64,000 bases of DNA. It comes from Negativicutes bacterium. Its GTDB lineage: Bacteria; Bacillota_C; Negativicutes; Sporomusales_B; JARLHX01. Positions 26,057 through 35,155 of the stretch are shown here, in pieces (positions within the stretch are counted from its first letter, which is position 1; the number at the start of each line of letters is the position of its first letter). Location: assembly GCA_031292015.1 (NCBI GenBank), contig JARLHY010000178.1, forward strand, positions 12,273-76,272, in the 5' to 3' direction. The position numbers and the translations under genes were made by a program. Below the pieces are notes generated by a model. The model saw only the letters and a list, made by a program, of their open reading frames with translations, did not search any database and had not been told where the DNA came from.

Positions 26057-27361
26057 ATGGCAGAACGACACACCTGGAAAAAACGCTTGGCAGCAGTAGT
26101 GGCCGGCGGGATTTTTCTGGCCAACAGCGCCTGTGTGCTGGCAGCACCTGTCGAGCTATCGCTGGATGACAGCATTGCTTTGACGTTGAAGAACAATCCG
26201 ACAATTAAAATTGCCGAAGCCGGCAAGCAGAAATCATTGTGGGGGATCGATCAGGCCGAGGCCGGCAAGGGCTTTGTCCTTAATTACAACCATGTCGACA
26301 AGCGTTATGATACGCCGCCCAGTCCGAATGGATCGTCCACATATACCTACACGAATCTTTTCAACAATCAGCTGTCGCTCAGCTTGCCTATCTACACCGG
26401 CGGTAAACTGGAGGGGCTTATCGATCAGGCCAAGCTGAGCTACAAAGTGTCTGATCTCAATGTCGACGCCACCAAGCAGCAACTCAAGCTGAACGCCACC
26501 ACTTACTATTTCAATGTGCTGGCGACCCGCAATCTTCTGGATGTGGCCAAACAGCAGGTGGACGACTTTGCCGCTCACCTGAAAAATGTCCAGGCCCAGT
26601 ACGATGTGGGCACGGTGGCCCGGTCCGACGTGCTGCAGACCCAGGTGCAGCTGGCCAACGCCCAGGACAGCCTGCTGAAGGCGGAAAACAACTACAACCT
26701 GGCGGTGGCCAACCTCAACAATGTTGCCGGTCTGCCGCTGAGCACAGATCTGAGACTGAAAGAAAACCTCAAATACCAGCAGTACCCGCTGACTCTTGAC
26801 GACAGCGTCAAATACGCCCTGACCAACCGTCCGGAGATCTATCAGGCCCAGGCGAATGTTTCCATCGCCAAGGATCAGATTAAGGTCGCTCAGAGCGGCA
26901 GCCTGCCGACGTTATCCTTTGCCGGGACCAACGGCTGGTATGACACGGATTTTCCCGGGGCAAAAAACAGCAACTGGATGGTGTCGCTCAATCTGGGCCT
27001 GAATGTGTTTGACTCAGGGCTCACCAGATCGCAGGTCAAGCAGGCCGAGTACGGCATGACCTCGGCTCAGGAGACGGCCCGACAAACCAAGGACAATATC
27101 GCGCTGGAGGTCCGTAACGCATTTCTCAGCATGAAAGAAGCGGAAAAACGGATCGATACAAGTAAGGTGGCGGTGGATCAGGCCGAAGAGAACTTCCGGA
27201 TCGCCGAAGTCCGTTATACCGCCGGGGTAGGCACGAACCTTGACGTCGTCGACGCCGAACTGGCGCTGACCCAGGCTAAGACCAACTATATTCAGGCGCT
27301 GTATGATTACAACACCGGTAAAGCTCTGCTGGATAAAGCCATGGGCATCACGGTGAAATAA
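26057..27361 (+). CDS. tolC: TolC-family outer-membrane channel
   Basis: About 434 residues from ATG 26057 (GGAGGAATTAGGC upstream). A signal peptide ends near LAAPVELS. Two homologous outer-membrane efflux (OEP) repeats follow: LDDSIALTLKNNPTIKIAEA early and LDDSVKYALTNRPEIYQAQA in the middle, each leading into long helices (YDVGTVARSDVLQTQVQLAN; YTAGVGTNLDVVDAELALTQ). TolC trimers form the outer-membrane and periplasmic duct for efflux pumps and type I secretion. No pump gene is adjacent. It has its own promoter and an operator-like site. Confidence 0.92.
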   Translation: MAERHTWKKRLAAVVAGGIFLANSACVLAAPVELSLDDSIALTLKNNPTIKIAEAGKQKSLWGIDQAEAGKGFVLNYNHVDKRYDTPPSPNGSSTYTYTNLFNNQLSLSLPIYTGGKLEGLIDQAKLSYKVSDLNVDATKQQLKLNATTYYFNVLATRNLLDVAKQQVDDFAAHLKNVQAQYDVGTVARSDVLQTQVQLANAQDSLLKAENNYNLAVANLNNVAGLPLSTDLRLKENLKYQQYPLTLDDSVKYALTNRPEIYQAQANVSIAKDQIKVAQSGSLPTLSFAGTNGWYDTDFPGAKNSNWMVSLNLGLNVFDSGLTRSQVKQAEYGMTSAQETARQTKDNIALEVRNAFLSMKEAEKRIDTSKVAVDQAEENFRIAEVRYTAGVGTNLDVVDAELALTQAKTNYIQALYDYNTGKALLDKAMGITVK

Positions 27362-27377
27362 GTTTCGCAAAAGCAGC

Positions 27378-27403
27378 AGCCGGGGTATGGCCCCCGGCTT
27401 TTG
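27378..27403 (+). terminator. Terminator after tolC
   Basis: Stem AGCCGGGG / CCCCGGCT with a 6-base loop and a short T run, 16 bases after the stop. Confidence 0.75.
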
Positions 27404-27558
27404 CATATTCAGGCTGTATGAATATTTAGCCTTTTGTCCCTGGTTTTAACGTATAGGCCAGGATTTTCCGGAAAGAATAGCATTCGGAAGGATCTAAAAC
27501 AAAGGAAGGTTTTTGTCCCGCGTCGAAGTAATAATGATTCTAAAGCGGGAGGCTCATT

Positions 27559-30500
27559 ATGCGGCAAAAAGCCATTTCCTTAGTTCTAGTGGCTTTTGTA
27601 GTTATTGGTTTTGCCGGCGCTTTTTGGTACAACAAGAGCCAAACCGCGCTGTCCGGCATGCAGGGGAGATTGACCGAAGAGCTAACCAAGGCCCTCGGCA
27701 GCGAGGTCGTCGTGGGAAACTTGGAACTGGCGTCTGTAAATAAAATTGTGCTTTATCATGTAGCTGTCAGGGACAGCCATGGCGATCTTTTGGCTGCAAG
27801 CTCCAAAATTACGGCAGTTTTTGATCCGTTGGCGCTGCTGTCAGGCACGGTATCTTCGGCGGCGGTGAAGGAACTGACACTGGAAGCTCCCGAGATTTAC
27901 CTGACGCGCCAGTCCGACGGGCGGTGGAATATCGATGATCTTTTGGACCATACCCGGTCGGGTGAGTCGACCTTCAACGGCAAAATCGCGGTGCGAGACG
28001 GTGCTGTCACGGTAAAAACGCCGGAAGGACAATGGGTGCTTACGGCGATCAACGGCGGTTTTGATTTCGCCGCCAAACCGGATATTCTGATCAAAATGAC
28101 TGCAGCGTATAATGGTGCGCCGGGCGAGCTGTCCGGCAGGTTCAGCCAAGAAGGATCAAGCGGGTTTGATTTGAAAATGGCCGGCTTCGCCCTGGCCGAC
28201 CTTAAGCCGCTTATCCCGGTTCAGTCGGGGATTCAACTGGCGGAGGGGAAAATCAGCAATCTTGAGCTGACTCTCAGGCGCGACCACGGCAATGTAACTT
28301 ACGCCGGCGAGGCCAGGTTCGACGATGTGGCTATGGATGTAGCCGCTGTACCGGTCCGCGAAGGCCGGGGACTTGTTACCTTTACGGATAAAGGCGTTTA
28401 TTTTTTCGGCAGCGCGGCCAAGGTGTACAATCAGCCTGTTCAGCTGCGCGGCCAGATCAGGACCGATACCCTCGAACCAGTGCTCAGCCTGACTGTTTCA
28501 GGCAGTCAGGTCGATGTGTCGGAGGCGGTTCCCGCCGCGCCGGTTGCCGGTCCGGTGAGCTTTACCGCCACAGTGACCGGTACGTTTAGTAAACCGGCGG
28601 TTTATGGCGAAGTCCGCCTGGAGCAGGGAGAAATCGCCGGTTACGCCGCCCACGGCGCCGTGGCCCGCTTCGATTACAGCGACAGTGTCCTGAATATCAG
28701 CCGTTTCGACGCCGATATGTTCGGCGGCCGGGTTGCACTGGCCGGCACTGTCGATACCCGGACTCAGCATTTTCACCTTGACGGGCGGGGCCGCGGCGTG
28801 GATGTGGACCAGGTGCCGCAGCTGGCCGGCCAAATAAGCGGCCGCGGCGATGTTGACGTCGTTTTCGACGGTACCGGCGCCTTGGCCGGAGCGGACGCCA
28901 GCGTCAATGCCAAGATGGGTTCCGGAACGTTGGCCGGGATATCTTTCACGAGTCTCACCGCCGGGATTTCCAAGACCGGTGGCCATATAGACGTGAACTA
29001 CCTCACCTTAGGCTTCGGGTCAGGGGTCCTGACCGGCCGGGGGACGATCGATAATGATCAGGTGAATCTGACTGTGTTCGGCCAGGGAGTGCCGCTGGCC
29101 AATCTGGCGGCTGCAGCGCCGGGCCTGATTCTGGAAGGGACGGCGGATTTTGAGGGCACCGTCTCCGGCCCTGCCGCCGATCCGCGGCTGACCGCCAAGG
29201 TCACCGCTTACAACGGCCAAGCTTTCTATCAGCCGTTTACCCTGGCTCAGGGGCGGATTCTCGCCAGCAAAGAAAGACTGGAGCTGGCAGAGATGAACGT
29301 GACCAACGGGGTTTCCCGACATCAGGTCAGAGGTAGTATCGGACTGACGGGGGAACACCTGACCGATGTGACGATCGTCAGCAGCAGGGCCAGGGCGGAG
29401 GACATTGTCAAACTGATTCTCCCTGGCGAACGGCTTACCGGCAATGTCGACAACGAGGTCAGAATCAGCGGACCGGCGGCGCGCCTTACCGCCGAGGGGC
29501 GGGTCAAACTGACCGAAGGCAGTTTCCGCGGCCAGCTCATCGCCCGGGCCGAAGGATCATACCGCCGCCATGACGGCGTCACCGAACTGAAGGATTTCAC
29601 GGTGAACTCCCTGAATACCCAGATCAAACTCGCCGGCACCATCGCCGCCGACGGGGGCCTGGATTTTGACGTGACGGCTAAAGATATCGATATCGCTGCC
29701 CTGAGTTTCAGCTATCCCTATCCTGTCGCCGGAAAGGTGAATTTTTCCGGCCAGTTGAAAGGCACCACAGTCAACCCGGTATTTAACGGCGAAGTTAGCG
29801 CCGGCAGCCTCAGGCTGAACAACCAGGAGCTGCAGGCCGTCACCGGCAAAATCGCCATTGATGGCCAGCAGATCGACGTACCGGTTTTCGCTTTTTCGCA
29901 AAGAGGCGGACAATTCAGCTTTGCCGGCGGGATCAACACCGGCTCGCAAGAGATTTACGGCAGCCTGAACGCCGAGAACGGCAGCGTGGCGGCGGTGCTG
30001 GATATGCTGAATATTCCGGCTCAGGATGTGGACGGGCGTCTTGACGGGCAGGTCGTGGTGCGGGGCACTTTGGCCAAACCGAGCATCGGACTGACCGGGA
30101 CGCTGACCAAAGGAAAAATAAAAAATTACCCGCTGGATCATATTGATGTGGATATCGCCCTGGAAAATGATGTTCTAACCATCAACCGGTTTTATGCCAA
30201 GCAAGGCAGCGGAGTGCTGGCGGTTCAGGGCTCGGCCGCGCTGCATGGACCGCTGAATCTGGAGATCGGCGGCCGGGGCATCGACGCCGGACTTTTAACC
30301 ACCTGGTTTGATTCCTCGATTGATACCAAAGGTAAACTGAACTTCGCCGCCCAAGTCACCGGCAGTGCCGCGAGTCCTCATGCCGCGGTGTCGCTGGAGA
30401 TCAGCGGAGGCGGTGTTGGCAATGCCACCTTTGATTCCCTGTACGGGCTATTTGTCCTGGACAATGACAGCATAGCCGTCAATCAGCTGATGTTCATCAA

Positions 30501-31875
30501 AGGCCCCTACCGGGCCAGTGTCTACGGGACCGTTCCCCTGGCCGCCCTTACCAAGACAGGCCGGGCTGCGGCGACTACCGCCGATCAGATGGACCTGAAA
30601 GTAAAGCTGGATCAGGCCAATCTGAGCATACTGCCGCTCCTGACCAAAGAGGTGTCTTGGGCTGCCGGTGAAACCACCGGCGAGATCACGATCAGCGGAA
30701 CCCTGGCTCAGCCGCTCCTGCGGGGCGGATTCGCCGTCAAGAACGGTACGGTCAAGCTGGCCTCCCTGGCCGACCCCATCCAGAATGTGGGGGTTGATAT
30801 TCAATTCGAAGGTGATAAAATTACTGTTAAAACCTTCGACGGTCAGTTGGGCGCAGGGAACTACCGCCTTACCGGCGGCGCGACCCTGCACGGGCTGACG
30901 CTGGAGGACTATAACCTACTGCTGGTGCTGGACAAGCTGGCGATCAATCACAAATATTTCAAAGGTCCGCTAAATGGAACGCTGGTTTTATCCACCAATG
31001 CAGGAAAACCTACCCTAAGTGGCAAAATGATAGTGGAGAACACTACAGCCAATATTCCGTTCATTCCCGAATTCAAGGCCACGGGTCTGGATGTAGGCCT
31101 GGACTTTGAACTGCTGCTGCGAAACAAGGTCCGTCTGTTCAATCCTTATATGTATGACCTGATGGTTGAAGGGCGGGTAAAATTCGCCGGTTCGACCCAG
31201 GCGCCGGCGGTATCCGGCAGGATCAGCGCCATCCGGGGCACGGTCAGTTATCTTCGGACCCAGTTTAAAGTAGACAGCGGCAGCGCCGAATTTATCCAGT
31301 TCGGCTCACTGGTGCCGGTGATCAGGCTGAACGCCGAAACCACGCTGGAGAATACCAAGATTACCCTGAATGTCGACGGTCCGGCCAACGCCATGGATTT
31401 TCGGCTGTCTTCCGAGCCGGCGATGAGCAAACAAGAGATATTGACGCTTCTGACCCTGCGCAGCAGGTATTTCGAGAAAACGAGCGCTTCGGTAAATCCG
31501 CGGGACAGCGGCCTGGGCCGCGATCAACTCGTCGGACTGCTGGACGCCGGGATGCAGATGCGATTCCTGACCGAAGCGGAAAGCGTTTTCCGCAACGCTT
31601 TCGGGCTGGACGATTTTCGTCTGGTGCGGGGCACCACGCCGGCCGACATCCTGGTTCCGATGCAGGATCTCAGTATCACCGACCAGCAGGCCTACAGCCT
31701 GTCCTTCAGCAAGTATATCAACGAACGATTGATGCTGACCTATACCACAGGGGTCGATCATCAGGGTCATACCGTGTCCTTCCGCTACGATCTGAGCCGG
31801 CGGGTCAGTTTTACCGGTCTGCAGGATGAGCAGAACCGAATCCGGCTTGGTGTGGAGACGAGGTTCCATTTTTAA
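27559..31875 (+). CDS. tamB: TamB-family (DUF490) envelope-spanning protein
   Basis: A 1438-residue protein starting behind GGGAGG. It has one N-terminal membrane anchor (residues about 5-22), then more than a thousand residues of short repeating beta strands of the kind that fold into a hydrophobic groove. The DUF490 domain is at the C-terminus (RISAIRGTVSYLRTQFKVDS, RLNAETTLENTKITLNVDG, MSKQEILTLLTLRS), ending in beta strands and a terminal phenylalanine. TamB-like proteins carry phospholipid to the outer membrane. Here it sits beside mlaEFD, with which it functionally opposes or overlaps in Veillonella. No tamA partner is adjacent; bamA is nearby. Confidence 0.93.
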   Translation: MRQKAISLVLVAFVVIGFAGAFWYNKSQTALSGMQGRLTEELTKALGSEVVVGNLELASVNKIVLYHVAVRDSHGDLLAASSKITAVFDPLALLSGTVSSAAVKELTLEAPEIYLTRQSDGRWNIDDLLDHTRSGESTFNGKIAVRDGAVTVKTPEGQWVLTAINGGFDFAAKPDILIKMTAAYNGAPGELSGRFSQEGSSGFDLKMAGFALADLKPLIPVQSGIQLAEGKISNLELTLRRDHGNVTYAGEARFDDVAMDVAAVPVREGRGLVTFTDKGVYFFGSAAKVYNQPVQLRGQIRTDTLEPVLSLTVSGSQVDVSEAVPAAPVAGPVSFTATVTGTFSKPAVYGEVRLEQGEIAGYAAHGAVARFDYSDSVLNISRFDADMFGGRVALAGTVDTRTQHFHLDGRGRGVDVDQVPQLAGQISGRGDVDVVFDGTGALAGADASVNAKMGSGTLAGISFTSLTAGISKTGGHIDVNYLTLGFGSGVLTGRGTIDNDQVNLTVFGQGVPLANLAAAAPGLILEGTADFEGTVSGPAADPRLTAKVTAYNGQAFYQPFTLAQGRILASKERLELAEMNVTNGVSRHQVRGSIGLTGEHLTDVTIVSSRARAEDIVKLILPGERLTGNVDNEVRISGPAARLTAEGRVKLTEGSFRGQLIARAEGSYRRHDGVTELKDFTVNSLNTQIKLAGTIAADGGLDFDVTAKDIDIAALSFSYPYPVAGKVNFSGQLKGTTVNPVFNGEVSAGSLRLNNQELQAVTGKIAIDGQQIDVPVFAFSQRGGQFSFAGGINTGSQEIYGSLNAENGSVAAVLDMLNIPAQDVDGRLDGQVVVRGTLAKPSIGLTGTLTKGKIKNYPLDHIDVDIALENDVLTINRFYAKQGSGVLAVQGSAALHGPLNLEIGGRGIDAGLLTTWFDSSIDTKGKLNFAAQVTGSAASPHAAVSLEISGGGVGNATFDSLYGLFVLDNDSIAVNQLMFIKGPYRASVYGTVPLAALTKTGRAAATTADQMDLKVKLDQANLSILPLLTKEVSWAAGETTGEITISGTLAQPLLRGGFAVKNGTVKLASLADPIQNVGVDIQFEGDKITVKTFDGQLGAGNYRLTGGATLHGLTLEDYNLLLVLDKLAINHKYFKGPLNGTLVLSTNAGKPTLSGKMIVENTTANIPFIPEFKATGLDVGLDFELLLRNKVRLFNPYMYDLMVEGRVKFAGSTQAPAVSGRISAIRGTVSYLRTQFKVDSGSAEFIQFGSLVPVIRLNAETTLENTKITLNVDGPANAMDFRLSSEPAMSKQEILTLLTLRSRYFEKTSASVNPRDSGLGRDQLVGLLDAGMQMRFLTEAESVFRNAFGLDDFRLVRGTTPADILVPMQDLSITDQQAYSLSFSKYINERLMLTYTTGVDHQGHTVSFRYDLSRRVSFTGLQDEQNRIRLGVETRFHF

Positions 31876-31891
31876 ACCGGGGATGATAGCA

Positions 31892-32545
31892 ATGGCACTA
31901 AGGCAGTATCTGGCCGAACTGAAAAAAATAAAGCTGCTCGACATCGAGGAGGAAAAACGGCTGTGGCTGGCTTATAAAGAAACCGGCGACCTGGACAGCC
32001 GCCAGAAGCTTATTGAGCACTATCAGCCTCTGGTATTCAAGGTGGCGTTGCGCTGGCGGATTGACGAGCCGGCCCTCCTGGATCTGATTCAGGAAGGGAC
32101 CGTGGGGCTGATCGAAGCTGTGGAAAGTTACGATCATACCCGGGGGGTGGCTTTCAGCCTGTACGCTTTTCACCGGATCCGCGGCCGGATGATGAATTTC
32201 AGCACCCGGGAGGGCAAGCTCAACTGGGTGTATATGGACAGCCCGGTGGCGGAAGAGGACGGCGCGTTTACGCTGGCCGATGTTTTGGTGGACGGGGCCG
32301 CAGCGGTTGCCGTCCAGGCCGAACAAAATTTCCTTGTGGAGCAGGTTAAAACAGCCATGGGCCGGTTGCCGGCCAACGAACAGCTTGTGCTCTCCGGCAT
32401 GTTCCTTGAAGAGCGCGAACCAAAGCAACTGGCAGAGGCCCTCGATATGAGCCTGTCCCACATATATCGGCTGCAGAAGCAGGGGATACGCCGGGTACGC
32501 GGGATGCTGTCCAGGCTGATGCAGGATATGAAAAACACGTGGTAG
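31892..32545 (+). CDS. Sigma-70 family alternative sigma factor
   Basis: About 217 residues from ATG 31892 (GGGGATG upstream), 16 bases after tamB. Region 2 is well formed: YQPLVFKVALRWRIDEPALL, DLIQEGTVGLIEAVESYD, GVAFSLYAFHRIRGRMMNF. Region 4 is LPANEQLVLSGMFLEEREPK followed by the helix-turn-helix QLAEALDMSLSHIYRLQKQG. Region 1.1 and a normal region 3 are absent, so it is a short group 3-like factor. Its place between tamB and bamA suggests control of envelope genes, but I cannot identify its promoters. It is not one of the sporulation sigma factors I recognise. Confidence 0.85.
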   Translation: MALRQYLAELKKIKLLDIEEEKRLWLAYKETGDLDSRQKLIEHYQPLVFKVALRWRIDEPALLDLIQEGTVGLIEAVESYDHTRGVAFSLYAFHRIRGRMMNFSTREGKLNWVYMDSPVAEEDGAFTLADVLVDGAAAVAVQAEQNFLVEQVKTAMGRLPANEQLVLSGMFLEEREPKQLAEALDMSLSHIYRLQKQGIRRVRGMLSRLMQDMKNTW

Positions 32546-32689
32546 CAAGCAAACTGGCTAAAAAACGGCGAATGGCAGGCAAAGGCCGCCACTAAACCCG
32601 AGAATTGCCCGGATTTGACTTTATAAGCATGACCATAATCTGGCCTCTTTCCATGACTATATATTGCGGTTATAATAGGAGTGTTGGAA

Positions 32690-33235
32690 ATGGCGGATTT
32701 TAAACGTCACATGTCCCGGCATCTTGTTTCAGCCAAACAATGGCTGAACAAGGCCGAGGAGTCTTTCGACAAAGACAGCAATATCCGCGGAGAGCTCGAC
32801 CTGTTTTTGGCGCAGGCCGAGCTGCAGCGCGCCCGGGAAACAACCCAGTCCCGGCAGTGGCGTTATACGTATCCGGTATTTCGTCACGCTTTGTCGCTGA
32901 TTGCGGCGATCACTGTTGTTGCTGTCGGTTTCGGAGCTTACTTGTGGACAAGCGGAAGCAATCTAGCCGTTCCTGTTGTGCCGGTAGCTCAAGAGACCAA
33001 GAGCATGCCGGCAGTAAGTCTCGGCAGCGAGCCCGTCGTCAGCCCGGTCCGGGCCGAAAGCGCCCAGCCGGCTATAACGCCGGCCAGCGTGACGCCCGTC
33101 CAGGCGGCTTTGCCACCTGTGGAACGGGCGGAAAGGGTTGAGCGTCCGCGCCCGCCTGAAAAGGACAATCTTCTGCCGCCTGATGAAATGCAAAAAGTCA
33201 TCCGGGCGGCCGGAAAGTCACTTCGCGGTCAATAA
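32690..33235 (+). CDS. Single-pass membrane protein of unknown function
   Basis: About 181 residues from ATG 32690, eight bases after AGGAG. The N-terminal 60 residues are soluble, charged and helical (KQWLNKAEESFDKDSN, LFLAQAELQRARE). One membrane helix follows (HALSLIAAITVVAVGFGAYL), then a Pro/Ala/Val-rich stretch presumably in the periplasm and a charged end with PPDEMQKVIRAAGKSL. No family recognised. It lies between a sigma factor and bamA. The topology (small cytosolic domain, one helix, periplasmic tail) would suit an anti-sigma factor, but there is no zinc-binding or RsgI motif to support this. Confidence 0.7.
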   Translation: MADFKRHMSRHLVSAKQWLNKAEESFDKDSNIRGELDLFLAQAELQRARETTQSRQWRYTYPVFRHALSLIAAITVVAVGFGAYLWTSGSNLAVPVVPVAQETKSMPAVSLGSEPVVSPVRAESAQPAITPASVTPVQAALPPVERAERVERPRPPEKDNLLPPDEMQKVIRAAGKSLRGQ

Positions 33236-33256
33236 ATTCTCATAAGGAGGTAATGC

Positions 33257-35080
33257 ATGAAAGCGACAAGACGCTTTGGACACTTACTCGTCGTAGCAGT
33301 CTTCACCCTAGGCATCTTGCTTAGCGCCGGCGCTCCGATATATGCAGCAGACTATACCGGCAAAAAGATCACCGCTGTCAGCGTTACCGGCAATGCCACA
33401 GTGCCGGAAAACCAGATCATGGCGGTAGTGAAAGTCAAGCCAGGAGACACCTTCGATGCTGAAAAGATTCAGCAGGATATGCGGTCCGTCTATGAACTTG
33501 GCAGTTTTTTTGATGTGGTGGCCAATTTCAGTGAAGTTCCCGAGGGGGTCAAAGTCATCTACACGGTGATGGAGAACCCAGCCTTGAAGGATGTTGTCAT
33601 CAAGGGCAACACCAAGGTATCGACCGACAAGCTGAAAAGCATGATTACGGCGAAACCGGGGGCTGTGCTGAACAGCAAAACCCTTAACGATGACGCTAGG
33701 GCGATGGAACAGTACTACCACGACCAGGGCTATATCCTGGCCCGGGTGAGCGACGTGGGGATGAGCCCCGGCGGCGTACTGACAGTGACTGTCAATGAAG
33801 GCACCCTCGAAGGGGTCCTGATCAAGGGCAACCAAAAGACCAGGACCAATGTCATCACCCGCGAAATCAAGCTGAAGCCCGGCGAGCCCTTCAACGTAAA
33901 GGACGCCAAGCGCAGCATGCAGAAGGTTTACAACACCGGTTACTTTGAAGATGTCAACATGAAGCTGAATCCCGGACGGGAGCCCAACGGCGTTGTGCTT
34001 GAAGCCGACGTGGTCGAGCAAAAGACCGGGACCTTTACCGTCGGCGGCGGTTACAGCCAGGCCGACGGACTGATCGGTATCATCGAATTGGGTGACACCA
34101 ACTACAAGGGTACCGGCGACAAGGTCAAAGTTCACTACGAATTCGGCGGCAAGGACAGCGCCCACAACTATATTCTCAGCTACAACAAGCCGTGGCTGGA
34201 CGACAAGCAGACCTCCGTCGGCTTTAGTGTTTTCAACACTACGTACCAGTACAACGACTACGGTTTGGCTGAAGTGGGCGGCAAGAACTCGGATATCCGG
34301 TCGACCTACGACCGCCAGGCCCGGGGTTTCACCGTCAGCCTCGGACGGCCGCAGGGCGACACGATCCAAAACAACATTATCTTCAAACGCGAGAAAGACA
34401 CCGATGTGGACTATGTTTCTGGTCCGGTAAATTACCTGCTGCCGGCCAGCGGACAAACTGGTTACACTGGAGATCCCGCCACTAATAGTCAGGGTGCCAA
34501 TTTTATGACAATGCACCCGGATTGGCTGAAGCAAAACTTTGGCCTGACTCAGAGCGTGACCCTGCAGAGGGTCTATGACACCCGCGACAATGTCTTCGCA
34601 CCGACAGAGGGCAGGCGAATCGGCCTGACTACCGAATTTGCCGGCCGCTTTATCGGCGGAGATTTCAACTACAACAAGTATACCTTTGATGCCAGCCAGT
34701 ACCTCAAGGTCGGCAACCAGCATGTGGTGGCGTTGCGCCTGCAGGGCGGCTACGGCACAGGCGATCTGCCTGACGCCAGCAAGTTTGCCGTCGGCGGCAT
34801 CGACTCCCTGCGCGGTTACGATGACCTGGAATTCAAGGGCAGCAAGATGGTGACCGCTACGGCGGAGTACCGTTTCCCGATTGTTAAGAAAGTCCAGGGT
34901 GTGGTATTCACCGACATCGGTAACGCCTGGGACGATAATGCCTCCAACAATCAGATGCACCTGAAATCGAGTGTTGGTGTCGGGGTCAATGTCAACACCC
35001 CGCTCGGCCCGATCCGCCTGGATTACGCCCGGGGCGACCAGGGCGGCAAAGTGGAGTTCGGATTCGGCGGTCAATTCTAA
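33257..35080 (+). CDS. bamA: Outer-membrane protein assembly factor BamA (Omp85), three POTRA domains
   Basis: A 607-residue Omp85 protein with a signal peptide cut near YAADYTG. Three POTRA domains are visible: about residues 35-108 (KKITAVSVTGNATVPENQIM), 109-182 (DVVIKGNTKVSTDKLKSMI) and 183-256 (GVLIKGNQKTRTNVITREI). The barrel follows, with the lid motif in GGIDSLRGYDDLEF and the terminal strand KVEFGFGGQF ending in phenylalanine. E. coli BamA has five POTRAs, so this is a compact form. It folds outer-membrane proteins, taking clients from the Skp-like chaperones encoded downstream. Confidence 0.96.
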   Translation: MKATRRFGHLLVVAVFTLGILLSAGAPIYAADYTGKKITAVSVTGNATVPENQIMAVVKVKPGDTFDAEKIQQDMRSVYELGSFFDVVANFSEVPEGVKVIYTVMENPALKDVVIKGNTKVSTDKLKSMITAKPGAVLNSKTLNDDARAMEQYYHDQGYILARVSDVGMSPGGVLTVTVNEGTLEGVLIKGNQKTRTNVITREIKLKPGEPFNVKDAKRSMQKVYNTGYFEDVNMKLNPGREPNGVVLEADVVEQKTGTFTVGGGYSQADGLIGIIELGDTNYKGTGDKVKVHYEFGGKDSAHNYILSYNKPWLDDKQTSVGFSVFNTTYQYNDYGLAEVGGKNSDIRSTYDRQARGFTVSLGRPQGDTIQNNIIFKREKDTDVDYVSGPVNYLLPASGQTGYTGDPATNSQGANFMTMHPDWLKQNFGLTQSVTLQRVYDTRDNVFAPTEGRRIGLTTEFAGRFIGGDFNYNKYTFDASQYLKVGNQHVVALRLQGGYGTGDLPDASKFAVGGIDSLRGYDDLEFKGSKMVTATAEYRFPIVKKVQGVVFTDIGNAWDDNASNNQMHLKSSVGVGVNVNTPLGPIRLDYARGDQGGKVEFGFGGQF

Positions 35081-35093
35081 CATGCATTAAAAA

Positions 35094-35118
35094 AGAGTCA
35101 GGTCTTGTACCTGACTCT
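35094..35118 (+). terminator. Hairpin after bamA
   Basis: Perfect 10-bp stem AGAGTCAGGT / ACCTGACTCT, loop CTTGT. The following sequence GCTTCTATC is T-poor, so termination may be partial. Confidence 0.55.
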
Positions 35119-35155
35119 GCTTCTATCATACCCGACGGGCGGGAGGTGACGGGCC

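Noticed and set aside
32648..32676. TTTCCA-17-TATAAT promoter before the single-pass membrane protein gene
   Set aside because: Transcription would start after or inside the AGGAG ribosome site of that gene, so it cannot be its normal promoter.
33308..35083. 591-codon minus-strand open frame opposite bamA
   Set aside because: The plus strand encodes an unmistakable BamA; the antisense frame is a by-product of GC-rich codon use.
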